Assembly (NCBI RefSeq): GCF_001662875.1
Contig: NZ_JPVZ01000010.1
Location: 62,001 to 126,000 of the forward strand
Source: Thalassospira tepidiphila MCCC 1A03514
GTDB taxonomy: Bacteria; Pseudomonadota; Alphaproteobacteria; Rhodospirillales; Thalassospiraceae
Length of the DNA: 64,000 bases
Direction: 5' to 3'
Below, piece by piece: positions 46,024-54,309 of the stretch. Each line of letters opens with the position of its first letter. Positions within the stretch are counted from its first letter, which is position 1. The position numbers were made by a program, and so were the translations under genes. Below the pieces are notes generated by a model, which made no database searches, was not told where the DNA came from, and saw only the letters and a list, made by a program, of their open reading frames with translations.

Positions 46024-46203
46024 CGTGTCGGCAGGTCTCCTGGCTTACGGGTCAACGCATTTTCCCTGGCCTTCCCGGGTTGATCCCAGTGGCATTGGTC
46101 AGAAAAATGCTCGCCGCCTACAGTTGCGGGGGCAGCTTCGGTTAATGAGCCAATATTCGGCCCATCTCGAATTCCCTTTATCCGATATTCGGATACCGAC
46201 ACG
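46024..46203 (-). ncRNA. Cobalamin (B12) riboswitch
   Basis: Read on the minus strand, the region has the B12 box AGCCAGGAGACCTGCC (46045-46030), the GCCCCCGCAACTGTA core (46126-46109 area) and an AAGGGAAT element near 46180. An 8-bp P1 closing stem pairs 46024-46031 with 46196-46203. The 180-base size fits the class. It faces btuFCD and should lower their expression when adenosylcobalamin is abundant. A hairpin right after P1 (45995-46012) masks a GGAG beside an ATG, perhaps a translational switch. Confidence 0.92.
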
Positions 46204-46381
46204 TCACGGTTAGATTAAACCAAAAACACGGTCAAGGAAATTGGCAGACCACCAGCGGCATTAACGCTGCGCCTCCATGCATAAAAAGCAATTGATACGA
46301 CCTTGAATTTGCCATGTTTCATCCCGATTACCTCCACACTGCCGGGTATGCTTTCCCGACACCTCAAACCACAGGAATGTG
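46204..46381. other. Intergenic region between the riboswitch and opgD
   Basis: This gap must hold the promoters for both the riboswitch transcript (minus) and opgD (plus). I could not identify a convincing -35/-10 pair in either direction, and no gene is present. Confidence 0.4.
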
Positions 46382-47989
46382 ATGAACATGACGACTTCTG
46401 TTGAACGCAGACGCTTTTTGAAATCCATCGCGGCAGCCGGTCTTATCCTGCCGGGAATGTCGATCTATCAGCATGCTTTGGCAGATGTCGACGGCCTTGA
46501 TCTGGGTTCGGCACAGCCGTTTGATTTTGCCGATTTGATTGCACGCGCCAAATCCATGGCCGCATCGGCATATGAAGCACCCGTTGCGCCAAACCCGGAC
46601 ATTGTCGGCAAAATCGATTACGACACCCATGGCAAGCTGCATTACAAACGCGACCATTCGCCGTTTTCCGATGGGTCGGGCACCTATCCGCTGACCTTCT
46701 TCCATCTGGGTATGTATTTCGCCAAACCGGTGCATATGTACCTTCTGGAAAACGGGCAGGCGCGCGAAGTGATCTACAAGCCCGAATACTTTGACATGCC
46801 CGAAGACAGCATTGCCCGACAGTTGCCCGCCAATAGCGGCTTTGCCGGTTTCCGCCTGCATGAAAATCAGGCGCGCGATGACTGGAAGACCCAGGACTGG
46901 GCAGCGTTTCTTGGCGCATCGTACTTCCGCGCGATTGGGGATCAAGGCCAATATGGCCTGTCGGCGCGAGGCATTGCGGTCAATACGGCGACCTCGGTGC
47001 CCGAAGAATTCCCAGATTTCCGTCAGTTCTTTATCGAACCGGCCAAAAATCCCGAAGACCCGGTGACGGTCTATGCCCTGCTGGATGGCCCCAGCATCAC
47101 GGGGGCTTATAAATTCCTGCTTTATCGCGGCGAAGGGGTCACGATGGATGTCGAAAAACATCTGTTTTTGCGCCGTGACATCGAACGGCTTGGCATCGCA
47201 CCGCTGACCAGCATGTTCTGGTATTCCGAACAGAACAAATCGTTCCGCTTTGACTGGCGTCCGGAAGTGCATGACAGCGACGGGCTGGAGCTTTGGACCG
47301 GCGGCGGCGAACGCATATGGCGACAGCTGAACAACCCGGAAACCATCCGCGCATCTGCGTTTGGTGACAATAACCCGCGTGGTTTTGGTCTGATGCAGCG
47401 CGATCGCGATGTGGAAAACTATCTGGATGGTGTGCGTTATCACCGCCGCCCCAGCCTGTGGGTCGAACCGCAGGGCGATTGGAATGACGGTGCGGTTCAG
47501 TTGATCGAAATCCCGACCGACGATGAAATCCACGATAACATTGCCGCCTTCTGGGTCCCGAATGGCCCCGCCAAGGCGGGCAACAGCTATCAGTTCAAAT
47601 ACCGTCTGTACTGGCAGGCCCATAACCCGTTCCCGGTCAAGGAACTGGCAACCGCAACCGCAACCCGCATGGGCCGTGGCGGGGAGCCCGGCACCAACCG
47701 GCCCAAGGACGAAATCAAGTTTTCCGTCGAGTTCGAAGGCGAGGTTCTGGGAACCCTTGCCTACGGCGAATTCCCCGAAGTGGTTGTGACATCCTCGCGC
47801 GGGGAGATTGTCCGCACCAAGATCGAACCGATCATGGATACCCGCATCTGGCGGGCGGCCTTTGACCTGAAGGCCGCGGGCAATGATCCGGTTGACCTGC
47901 GCATGTATCTGAAACGCGGTGACGAACCGCTCAGTGAAACCTGGATGTTCCAGCACCTGCCGGCCGTTGGCAACCAGCAACAGGGTTAG
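46382..47989 (+). CDS. opgD: Periplasmic glucan biosynthesis protein OpgD/MdoD (MdoG family)
   Basis: The start is the ATG at 46382, with AGGA 5 bases upstream. The 535-residue protein has a twin-arginine signal (VERRRFLKSIAAAGLILPG), which is typical of OpgD rather than OpgG. The mature domain has ARAKSMAASAYEAP, IDYDTHGKLHYKRDH, FHLGMYFAKPVHMYLLENG and FRFDWRPEVHDSDGLELWTGGGERIWRQLNNP, all MdoG-family landmarks. It modifies the backbone of osmoregulated periplasmic glucans. No opgH glucosyltransferase is in the window. Confidence 0.92.
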   Translation: MNMTTSVERRRFLKSIAAAGLILPGMSIYQHALADVDGLDLGSAQPFDFADLIARAKSMAASAYEAPVAPNPDIVGKIDYDTHGKLHYKRDHSPFSDGSGTYPLTFFHLGMYFAKPVHMYLLENGQAREVIYKPEYFDMPEDSIARQLPANSGFAGFRLHENQARDDWKTQDWAAFLGASYFRAIGDQGQYGLSARGIAVNTATSVPEEFPDFRQFFIEPAKNPEDPVTVYALLDGPSITGAYKFLLYRGEGVTMDVEKHLFLRRDIERLGIAPLTSMFWYSEQNKSFRFDWRPEVHDSDGLELWTGGGERIWRQLNNPETIRASAFGDNNPRGFGLMQRDRDVENYLDGVRYHRRPSLWVEPQGDWNDGAVQLIEIPTDDEIHDNIAAFWVPNGPAKAGNSYQFKYRLYWQAHNPFPVKELATATATRMGRGGEPGTNRPKDEIKFSVEFEGEVLGTLAYGEFPEVVVTSSRGEIVRTKIEPIMDTRIWRAAFDLKAAGNDPVDLRMYLKRGDEPLSETWMFQHLPAVGNQQQG

Positions 47990-47991
47990 GG

Positions 47992-48909
47992 TTAATGCGG
48001 GGCCATGTCAGCAGACTGGCTGGCCCCGCCCTGCCCAAGGATCGCCATGACATCGCGGATTGGCGGTGCGCCAAACATGCGGGCATATTCGCGACTGAAC
48101 TGTGACGCGCTTTCATATCCGACCGCGTAGGCCGCAGATGCAGCATCCTTCATTTCGGCCAGCATGATCTGACGCGCCGTCGTCAGGCGGAGCCGCTTTT
48201 GGTATTGAAGCGGGCTCATGGCTGTCACCTGCTTGAAGTGGTGATGGAAGGAAGACGGGCTCATATTGGCGCGATTTGCCAGGTCTTCCACCTTCAGCGG
48301 CTTGTCGAAGTTATCCTTGATCAATTGAAGGGCGGCCGAGATCCGCTGCATGTTGCTGCCGCCGATAGCAAGCCCCGCAATCGCCGCCCCCTTGGCGGTA
48401 CATAACAAGCGGTAATGCACTTCGCGCATCAAAAGCGGCAACATCACCGGCACATCATCGGGACGATCAAGCAGCTCAACCACGCGCAAGACAGCATCGG
48501 TCAGGCTTTCGGTTGTCTTTTCGACAAAAAGCCCGCGTGTGCTTTCGCCATCTGCACCCATCTTGATGTCCATGTTGGCAACAAGTTCGCCGAGGATCTT
48601 CGCATCCAGATCAAGTGACAGGCTGCGATACGGCGCATCCTTGGCCGCCAGCGTCACATGGCCAACAAGTGGCAAATCGACCGATGCGGCCAGCAGTTGG
48701 CCGGGCTCATAGCGATAAAGCTCGTCCCCCAGCGTGACTTCCTTCGCGCCTGAGATAATCAGACACAGGCAAGGCTTGTAGATCGTCGGTACCTTAAGGG
48801 TCGGGCCGGTTGATCGGAACATCCAGACCGGCTCAACAGCCGTGCGCACAGCGCCATCCGCCTCGCAGTATTTGTCAATCAGGTCACACAGCTTCTGATA
48901 GCTATCCAT
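47992..48909 (-). CDS. AraC-family transcriptional regulator
   Basis: The start is the ATG at 48909 (MDSYQKLCDLIDKYCEADG). The 305-residue protein has an N-terminal AraC_N/cupin-type ligand domain (TIYKPCLCLIISGAKEVTLGDELYRYEPGQLLAASVDLPLVGHV) and a C-terminal AraC double helix-turn-helix (IKDNFDKPLKVEDLANRANMSPSSFHHHFKQVTAMSPLQYQKRLRL, then AAYAVGYESASQFSREYARMFG). It is divergent from the SDR gene 182 bases away and probably controls it. Its stop lies three bases after the opgD stop on the other strand. Confidence 0.92.
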   Translation of the reverse strand: MDSYQKLCDLIDKYCEADGAVRTAVEPVWMFRSTGPTLKVPTIYKPCLCLIISGAKEVTLGDELYRYEPGQLLAASVDLPLVGHVTLAAKDAPYRSLSLDLDAKILGELVANMDIKMGADGESTRGLFVEKTTESLTDAVLRVVELLDRPDDVPVMLPLLMREVHYRLLCTAKGAAIAGLAIGGSNMQRISAALQLIKDNFDKPLKVEDLANRANMSPSSFHHHFKQVTAMSPLQYQKRLRLTTARQIMLAEMKDAASAAYAVGYESASQFSREYARMFGAPPIRDVMAILGQGGASQSADMAPH

Positions 48910-49091
48910 CGTAAAACCCTTTGTTTTCCATAGGCCCACTATACACCCGCCTTCACACGGACAAAGCACTCAATCTTCGATTTGGAGGATTAGGCAATCC
49001 AATTCGAGTTCTGTGTATTCATCAATCGGGGATTTATCGACAGAGTAAGCGCCACGAACAAACACCGACACACCAACCCAAGGAGCATGTC

Positions 49092-49838
49092 ATGTCGAAC
49101 CCAATCAACCATGTCGAAAACAAGACCGTTATCATCACCGGGGCCAGCAGCGGCATTGGCGAAGCCACCGCCCGCCTTCTTGCATCCCGCGGGGCGAATG
49201 TGGTTCTTGGCGCACGCCGCACAGAACGCCTTGATGAGATTGCCACCGAAATCGAAGCTGCCGGCGGCCGTGCCATGGCCCGTTCGGTGGATGTCACCAA
49301 TGCCGATAGCGTCGAGGCACTGGTTTACAACGCAAACAACCTTTATGGCCGTGTGGATGCGATTTTCAACAATGCCGGCGTGATGCCGCTTGCCCCGATG
49401 TCGGCACTGAAAACCGACGAATGGGACAACATGATCAACGTCAATATTCGCGGTGTTCTGAACGGTATTGCAGCTGTTCTGCCGCTGTTTGAACAACAGG
49501 GCGGCGGCCATGTCATCAACACCGCGTCCATTGCAGCACACAACGTTTATTCAAGTGCTGCTGTCTATTGCGGAACCAAATACGCGGTCTGGGCGATTTC
49601 CGAAGGCCTGCGTCAGGAAAGCACCAATGTCCGTGTCACCACCATTTCACCGGGCGTGGTCGAGACCGAACTTGGCCACGATATTTCCGATCCGAACAGC
49701 AAGGAGCTTCTGACCCAGTTCCGTCAGGTATCCCTTACCCCGGATGCCATTGCGCGCGCTGTGCTTTATGCCCTTGATCAGCCCGCAGATGTCGACATCA
49801 ACGAAGTCATCGTCCGTCCGACGGCATCGGCGTTCTGA
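49092..49838 (+). CDS. Short-chain dehydrogenase/reductase (SDR)
   Basis: The start is the ATG at 49092, after AAGGAG. The 248-residue classical SDR has the cofactor motif TGASSGIG (residues 16-23), NNAG (about 93-96), a Ser in INTASIAAH and the YCGTK catalytic pair. GARRTERL after the second strand suggests NADP use. It resembles YdfG-like oxidoreductases; the substrate is unknown. An AraC regulator gene is divergent, and an Atu4866-type gene overlaps its stop by one base. Confidence 0.9.
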   Translation: MSNPINHVENKTVIITGASSGIGEATARLLASRGANVVLGARRTERLDEIATEIEAAGGRAMARSVDVTNADSVEALVYNANNLYGRVDAIFNNAGVMPLAPMSALKTDEWDNMINVNIRGVLNGIAAVLPLFEQQGGGHVINTASIAAHNVYSSAAVYCGTKYAVWAISEGLRQESTNVRVTTISPGVVETELGHDISDPNSKELLTQFRQVSLTPDAIARAVLYALDQPADVDINEVIVRPTASAF

Positions 49839-50188
49839 TGAAGATCATTCTGCAATCCTTGTGTTTTCTTTCCATGCTGGTGGTGTTCGCATCACCAGCA
49901 TGGGCCCAGCAGGAGGCCGGTATGAACAAAAGTGCTGAAATCGCCCCGCACCCGTATGTCGGCATGTGGGTGACCAAGGATGGTCATATCCGCCAGGAAC
50001 TGCGTGCCGATGGCCGCTATGACGAGGCCCGTGGCACACGTCAGTCGGCCTATCAGGGCGACTATCAGGTTTCGGGGAACTACATCACCTATCAGGATGA
50101 CACCGGTTTTACTGCCGATGGCTATTTCGAAAATGATGTCCTGTATCACGGTGGCATGGTGATGTTCCGTGAAGTGCCGGAAAACTAA
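49838..50188 (+). CDS. Atu4866-family secreted small protein
   Basis: The 116-residue protein has a signal peptide (MKIILQSLCFLSMLVVFASPAWA). The mature part HPYVGMWVTKDGHIRQELRADGRYDEARGTRQSAYQGDYQVSGNYITYQDDTGFTADG is the Atu4866 domain, a small beta-barrel of unknown ligand. It is translationally coupled to the SDR gene (TGATG), so the two probably work in one pathway under the AraC regulator. Confidence 0.85.
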   Translation: MKIILQSLCFLSMLVVFASPAWAQQEAGMNKSAEIAPHPYVGMWVTKDGHIRQELRADGRYDEARGTRQSAYQGDYQVSGNYITYQDDTGFTADGYFENDVLYHGGMVMFREVPEN

Positions 50189-50221
50189 GTTCCGACGCCA
50201 CCCAACCGAACAATCAAATCC

Positions 50222-50674
50222 CTAGCGCAAGCTGCCAAAGAAATCCTTCAGAAGCTTAGTAGCCTCGACCTCGCCAATGCCACCATAGACTTCCGGACGG
50301 TGATGGCAGCTTGTGCTTTCAAACACGCGCGGGCCGTGATCAACGCCACCACCCTTCGGATCATAAGCCCCGAAATAAACCCGGCGCAGACGGGCAAATG
50401 AAATGGCGGTCGCGCACATCGGGCAAGGTTCAAGCGTGACGTAAAGATCGCAATTGGGAAGTCTTGGTTCGCCCTTGGCCCCGGCAGCGGCCCGGATGAC
50501 GAGGATTTCGGCGTGTGCTGTTGGGTCGTTCATTTCCTCGGTCAGGTTTCCGGCGCGTGCCAAAACCTCGCCGCTATCAGCATCGACAAGAACGGCACCG
50601 ACGGGCACTTCGCCCCGGCGCGCGGCAGCACGGGCTTCTTCAAGTGCCATATCCATGTAGCTGTCTGCACTCAT
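50222..50674 (-). CDS. tadA: tRNA-specific adenosine deaminase TadA
   Basis: The 150-residue zinc deaminase has HAE (H54, E56) and PCPMC (C84, C87), the zinc/catalytic set. EVPVGAVLVDADSGEVLARAGN and ARLRRVYFGAYDPKGGGVDHG are TadA-like. It converts A34 of arginine tRNA to inosine in the cytoplasm. A guanine or other nucleoside deaminase is a less likely alternative. It is convergent with the Atu4866 gene. Confidence 0.9.
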   Translation of the reverse strand: MSADSYMDMALEEARAAARRGEVPVGAVLVDADSGEVLARAGNLTEEMNDPTAHAEILVIRAAAGAKGEPRLPNCDLYVTLEPCPMCATAISFARLRRVYFGAYDPKGGGVDHGPRVFESTSCHHRPEVYGGIGEVEATKLLKDFFGSLR

Positions 50675-50953
50675 GATCTTTCCATCCCACTTGGGCCATC
50701 TGACAAATCAGGTCGTTTGTCATGGCTGATCTTGTTTTTACTTCATTTTAGGGCGTTAGGATCCAGAGTGCTACCATGCAGATAATCGGTCAAGCGATGA
50801 TCTGGCGGGTTGCTGGTGAAGCTTTACTGGCGAGGGCCCGCAGAAACGCATGGACCATCCGCGTGAATTGCCGTTGCCCTTAAAGGGTTACACAGGTAGT
50901 TTCCGCGTGACTTTATTCGCGAACCTGTCACCAGCATCAAGGCTATTTCGATC
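50675..50953. other. Intergenic region between tadA and the PuuD-like gene
   Basis: This gap holds the promoters of two divergent genes. A palindrome CCCTTAAAGGG lies at about 50878-50888, and an imperfect hairpin CAGGT...ACCTG at about 50894-50928. Neither matches a site I know. Confidence 0.35.
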
Positions 50954-51676
50954 ATGACCACGCGCAAGCCGATCATTGGTATCACACTCGATTCCGAAGA
51001 ACCGGGGGGCTATTCCAAATTCCCGTGGTATGCGCTGCGTGAAAACTATGCCGGTGCGGTGACCGAGGCAGGCGGCATTCCGATGCCTTTGCCCCACGAA
51101 GTGGAACTGGTTCCCGATCTGCTTGATCTGATTGACGGGCTGGTCGTGACCGGTGGCGCGTTTGACGTGGATCCGAGCCTGTTTGGTGCGACGGAAAAGC
51201 ACGACACGGTTGTCACCAAGGATCGGCGCACCAAATTTGAATGGGCGATGGCCGAAGGCGCGCTTGAGCGCGACATGCCGGTTCTTGGCATTTGCGGTGG
51301 TCAGCAGCTTTTGAACGTTATTCTGGGCGGGTCGCTGATCCAGCATATCCCGGACACGGTTGAAAACTGCCTGCCCCACGAACAGCCGAACCCGCGCAAC
51401 GAGCCCGGCCATAATGTCACGGTCGAACCCGATACGCTTCTGGCGAAGATCGTTGGCGATGTGAAAAGTCTTTCGGTCAATTCCGCCCACCATCAGGCGG
51501 TGGCGGGGGTTGGCCCGGATGTGATCATTAATTCCTATGCGCCTGATGGCGTGATCGAGGGGATTGAGCATCCGAAATATCGTTATTGTCTCGGGGTCCA
51601 GTGGCATCCCGAATTCCATATCAGTTCGGGCGATGCGAAGATTTTCGACGCCCTGATTTCCGAGGCCCGCAAATGA
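50954..51676 (+). CDS. Gamma-glutamyl-gamma-aminobutyrate hydrolase family protein (PuuD-like)
   Basis: The 240-residue class I glutamine-amidotransferase-type hydrolase (peptidase C26) has GICGGQQLLN with nucleophile C114, and a C-terminal GVQWHPEFH that supplies the His-Glu pair; VNSAHHQAV is also conserved. PuuD cleaves gamma-glutamyl-GABA in putrescine catabolism, but no other puu gene is near, so the substrate is open. Its stop overlaps the rluB start (ATGA). Confidence 0.88.
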   Translation: MTTRKPIIGITLDSEEPGGYSKFPWYALRENYAGAVTEAGGIPMPLPHEVELVPDLLDLIDGLVVTGGAFDVDPSLFGATEKHDTVVTKDRRTKFEWAMAEGALERDMPVLGICGGQQLLNVILGGSLIQHIPDTVENCLPHEQPNPRNEPGHNVTVEPDTLLAKIVGDVKSLSVNSAHHQAVAGVGPDVIINSYAPDGVIEGIEHPKYRYCLGVQWHPEFHISSGDAKIFDALISEARK

Positions 51677-52971
51677 GCGACAAGAACACCACCCCGGATG
51701 ACAACAAGCCCGAACGCATTGCCAAGCGCATTGCACGATCTGGTGTTTGCTCCCGACGTGATGCCGAACGCATGATCGCCGAGGGGCTTGTACGCCTCAA
51801 TGGCAAGAAGCTTGATACCCCGGCCGTCACCGTGACCGACGAAGATGAAATCATCGTCGATGGCAAGCCGCTTCCGGAAAAGGAAAAGCCGCGTCTTTGG
51901 CGCCTGTTTAAAAAGCGTGGTCTGGTCACCAGCCACCGCGATGAACAGGGCCGCGACACGGTGTTTGAACATCTGCCAAGTTACGTCCCGCGCGTGATTT
52001 CAGTCGGTCGACTGGATTTGAACTCCGAAGGGTTGCTGTTGCTGACCAACGATGGCGAGCTTGCCCGCTATCTTGAACTGCCTGCAACCGGCTGGGCGCG
52101 GCGGTACCGCGTGCGCGTGCATGGGCAAATTGACCCGGCCAAGCTCAAGCAGCTTGAAGACGGTGTCACGGTCGACGGCATTAATTATGGCTCTATCCAG
52201 GCCGAGGTTGACGTTCAGAAAGGTACCAATGCCTGGATGACGGTGACGCTGCGTGAAGGCAAGAACCGTGAAATTCGCCGTGTGATGGAACATCTTGGCT
52301 GGCCGGTGACGCGCCTGATGCGTGTTTCCTATGGCCCGTTCCAGTTGGGCAATCTGGCGCCGGGCGAGTGCGAAGAAATCACCGGCAAGGTGATGAAAGA
52401 ACAGCTCGCTGCGTTCTTCAAGGGCGACTATTCCAAGGTTTCCGAAAAGAAATCGGTTGCCCGTGGCGGCACGTCGCGCCCGAAAGCCCCGCGCACCGTA
52501 TTCGGCCAACCAGCCCAGCGCAAACGCCCGCAAGGTGGCGCGAACGCCGCAGCCCAGAATGCCGAGGCCGACCAACAGCGTGAAACCCGCGAACGTCCGG
52601 CGAGTGGTGCGGCACGGAAAGGCCCGCGCATCGGGGCTGCCCCGCGTGCCGGTGGCCGTGGCAAACCGGCTTCTGGCGGGGATCGCCAGGAACGCGATAT
52701 GCGCGAAGAACGCGGATCATCGCGCCCGACCTACAAGGGCCGTGGCCGTTACAGTGCCGAAGGCAAAGCTTCTGGTGGGCGTGATGGCGGTCGTGATGGC
52801 GGACGGGGCACTGGTGGCCGCGAAGGCAAGCCGGGCTTCATCGAAGGACGCGGTCGTGGAAAGCCAACCGGCAAACCATCGGGAAAACCTGCTGGTCGTT
52901 CCGGCGATACCACACATAGTGCGCCCGGTCGCAAGCCGTCCGGCAACCGTCCGCGCGGCAAGAAGGACTAA
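51673..52971 (+). CDS. rluB: 23S rRNA pseudouridine synthase RluB-like, with long basic tail
   Basis: The start is the ATG at 51673, overlapping the preceding stop. The 432-residue protein has an S4 RNA-binding domain (RIAKRIARSGVCSRRDAERMI, residues about 14-35) and an RsuA/RluB catalytic domain with VGRLDLNSEGLLLLTNDG, where the Asp is the nucleophile. About 160 C-terminal residues are low-complexity, rich in Gly, Arg, Lys and Pro. RluB modifies U2605 of 23S rRNA; RluE/F specificity cannot be ruled out. rsmD follows 5 bases later. Confidence 0.92.
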   Translation: MSDKNTTPDDNKPERIAKRIARSGVCSRRDAERMIAEGLVRLNGKKLDTPAVTVTDEDEIIVDGKPLPEKEKPRLWRLFKKRGLVTSHRDEQGRDTVFEHLPSYVPRVISVGRLDLNSEGLLLLTNDGELARYLELPATGWARRYRVRVHGQIDPAKLKQLEDGVTVDGINYGSIQAEVDVQKGTNAWMTVTLREGKNREIRRVMEHLGWPVTRLMRVSYGPFQLGNLAPGECEEITGKVMKEQLAAFFKGDYSKVSEKKSVARGGTSRPKAPRTVFGQPAQRKRPQGGANAAAQNAEADQQRETRERPASGAARKGPRIGAAPRAGGRGKPASGGDRQERDMREERGSSRPTYKGRGRYSAEGKASGGRDGGRDGGRGTGGREGKPGFIEGRGRGKPTGKPSGKPAGRSGDTTHSAPGRKPSGNRPRGKKD

Positions 52972-52976
52972 GTTGA

Positions 52977-53546
52977 ATGCGGATTGTCGGTGGCACCCAT
53001 CGTGGCAGGCTTTTGGCCGCACCGGAAGGACGCGATACGCGCCCGACCCTTGATCGGGTGCGCGAAGCCCTGTTTAGCATCCTGTCACACGCATCGCGCT
53101 GGTATGAGGATGACTTCAACCCGCTTTATGATGGCGTGATCCTTGACGCCTTTGCCGGATCGGGTGCGCTTGGCCTTGAAGCCATTTCACGCGGGGCGGA
53201 ACGCGCAGTATTCTTTGACAATGACCGCAAGGCGATTGCGATCATCGAACAAAACATCGACACCCTTCGCATTGCCGATCAGGCAAGTGCACGACGTGCC
53301 GATGCCACCAAGCCCCCACGTACCAGCACACCGGCCAGCATGGTGTTTCTCGATCCGCCCTATGGCAAAGACCTGATCGAACCCAGCATCTCGGCCCTGG
53401 CCCAGGCCGGGTGGATTGATGATAACACCCTGATCGTTGCCGAACGCGATCCGCGCGATCCGGAAATCGCACTTGAAGATTTTTATCTGTGCGACAGTCG
53501 CAAATATGGCCGCTGCCAGATTGATATCGGGCGTTTTATCGCCTGA
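52977..53546 (+). CDS. rsmD: 16S rRNA (guanine-966-N2)-methyltransferase RsmD
   Basis: The 189-residue methyltransferase begins MRIVGGTHRGRLL and has RPTLDRVREALFSIL, ILDAFAGSGALGLEAISRGA (SAM site) and the LDPPYGKD catalytic motif. It methylates G966 of 16S rRNA. It lies five bases after rluB, so two rRNA-modification genes share a transcript. Confidence 0.95.
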   Translation: MRIVGGTHRGRLLAAPEGRDTRPTLDRVREALFSILSHASRWYEDDFNPLYDGVILDAFAGSGALGLEAISRGAERAVFFDNDRKAIAIIEQNIDTLRIADQASARRADATKPPRTSTPASMVFLDPPYGKDLIEPSISALAQAGWIDDNTLIVAERDPRDPEIALEDFYLCDSRKYGRCQIDIGRFIA

Positions 53547-53614
53547 TTGCAGCAAAGCTGCCCGTCACCGCATTCTGTGATAGATTTGGATATCTGCACT
53601 ACCGGTTGATCGTC

Positions 53615-54196
53615 ATGAAACGCCTGTCCAATAGTTCACCAGACAAGGAATTTGGTCGCCTTTTGCGCCAGTGGCGGCGCACAAGCGATATCAAACAATC
53701 GCGTCTGGCCGATATTCTGGGCGTAACACAGGCAACCGTTTCACGCTGGGAAAGTGGCGCGCAAAGCCCGGCCCCGCTGCAATATGGCCTGATCCAACAA
53801 ATGATGACGCGCAAACGCAATTTCCGCCTTGATCAGGCGATCAAACGACTGGTGATGCAGTCATCCCAGCGTGTCCACCTGATCGAAGACAGATCACACC
53901 GTCTTCTTTGTTTATCGCGCCCGCGTGAAAACGAATGGCAACGTGACAGCACGCCGCTGCTTGGCACCTCGCTGTGGTGCTTTGCGACCCCGGAAATCGC
54001 ATCGGCGGAAAAAAGCCTGCATGACCTTGGCTGGCACGAGGATCAGACCGATCACCTGACCTTTGAAAACTCCCGCCGGGAGGGCGCACCGCTGCGGATT
54101 GTCGATACCTATATCCTTTGGGAACGGTTTTTCCTGTCTGATGGCACGGCAGTGCGCCTGACCACCGGGTTTGATCACAAGCCGGTTCACATCTGA
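53615..54196 (+). CDS. XRE-family transcriptional regulator
   Basis: The start is the ATG at 53615. The 193-residue protein has an N-terminal helix-turn-helix (FGRLLRQWRRTSDIKQSRLADILGVTQATVSRWESG, about residues 12-47) and a C-terminal domain of unknown type with PAS-like length. It is upstream of an MFS gene on the same strand (113-base gap), which it may regulate. No ribosome site is obvious. Confidence 0.82.
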   Translation: MKRLSNSSPDKEFGRLLRQWRRTSDIKQSRLADILGVTQATVSRWESGAQSPAPLQYGLIQQMMTRKRNFRLDQAIKRLVMQSSQRVHLIEDRSHRLLCLSRPRENEWQRDSTPLLGTSLWCFATPEIASAEKSLHDLGWHEDQTDHLTFENSRREGAPLRIVDTYILWERFFLSDGTAVRLTTGFDHKPVHI

Positions 54197-54309
54197 TACG
54201 GATCATGCGCTCATATTTTACCGGCGCATATTTCATACGTGGCATTCTTCCCAAAATATCGGTAATCAGTCCCTTCAAGTGCACCGATCCTGCCCCACGG
54301 AACTGATCC

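Noticed and set aside
46364-47980. 538-residue open frame antisense to opgD
   Set aside because: The length is striking, but the other strand encodes a complete OpgD with a Tat signal. The antisense composition (Arg, His, Gly, Phe) is that of a shadow frame.
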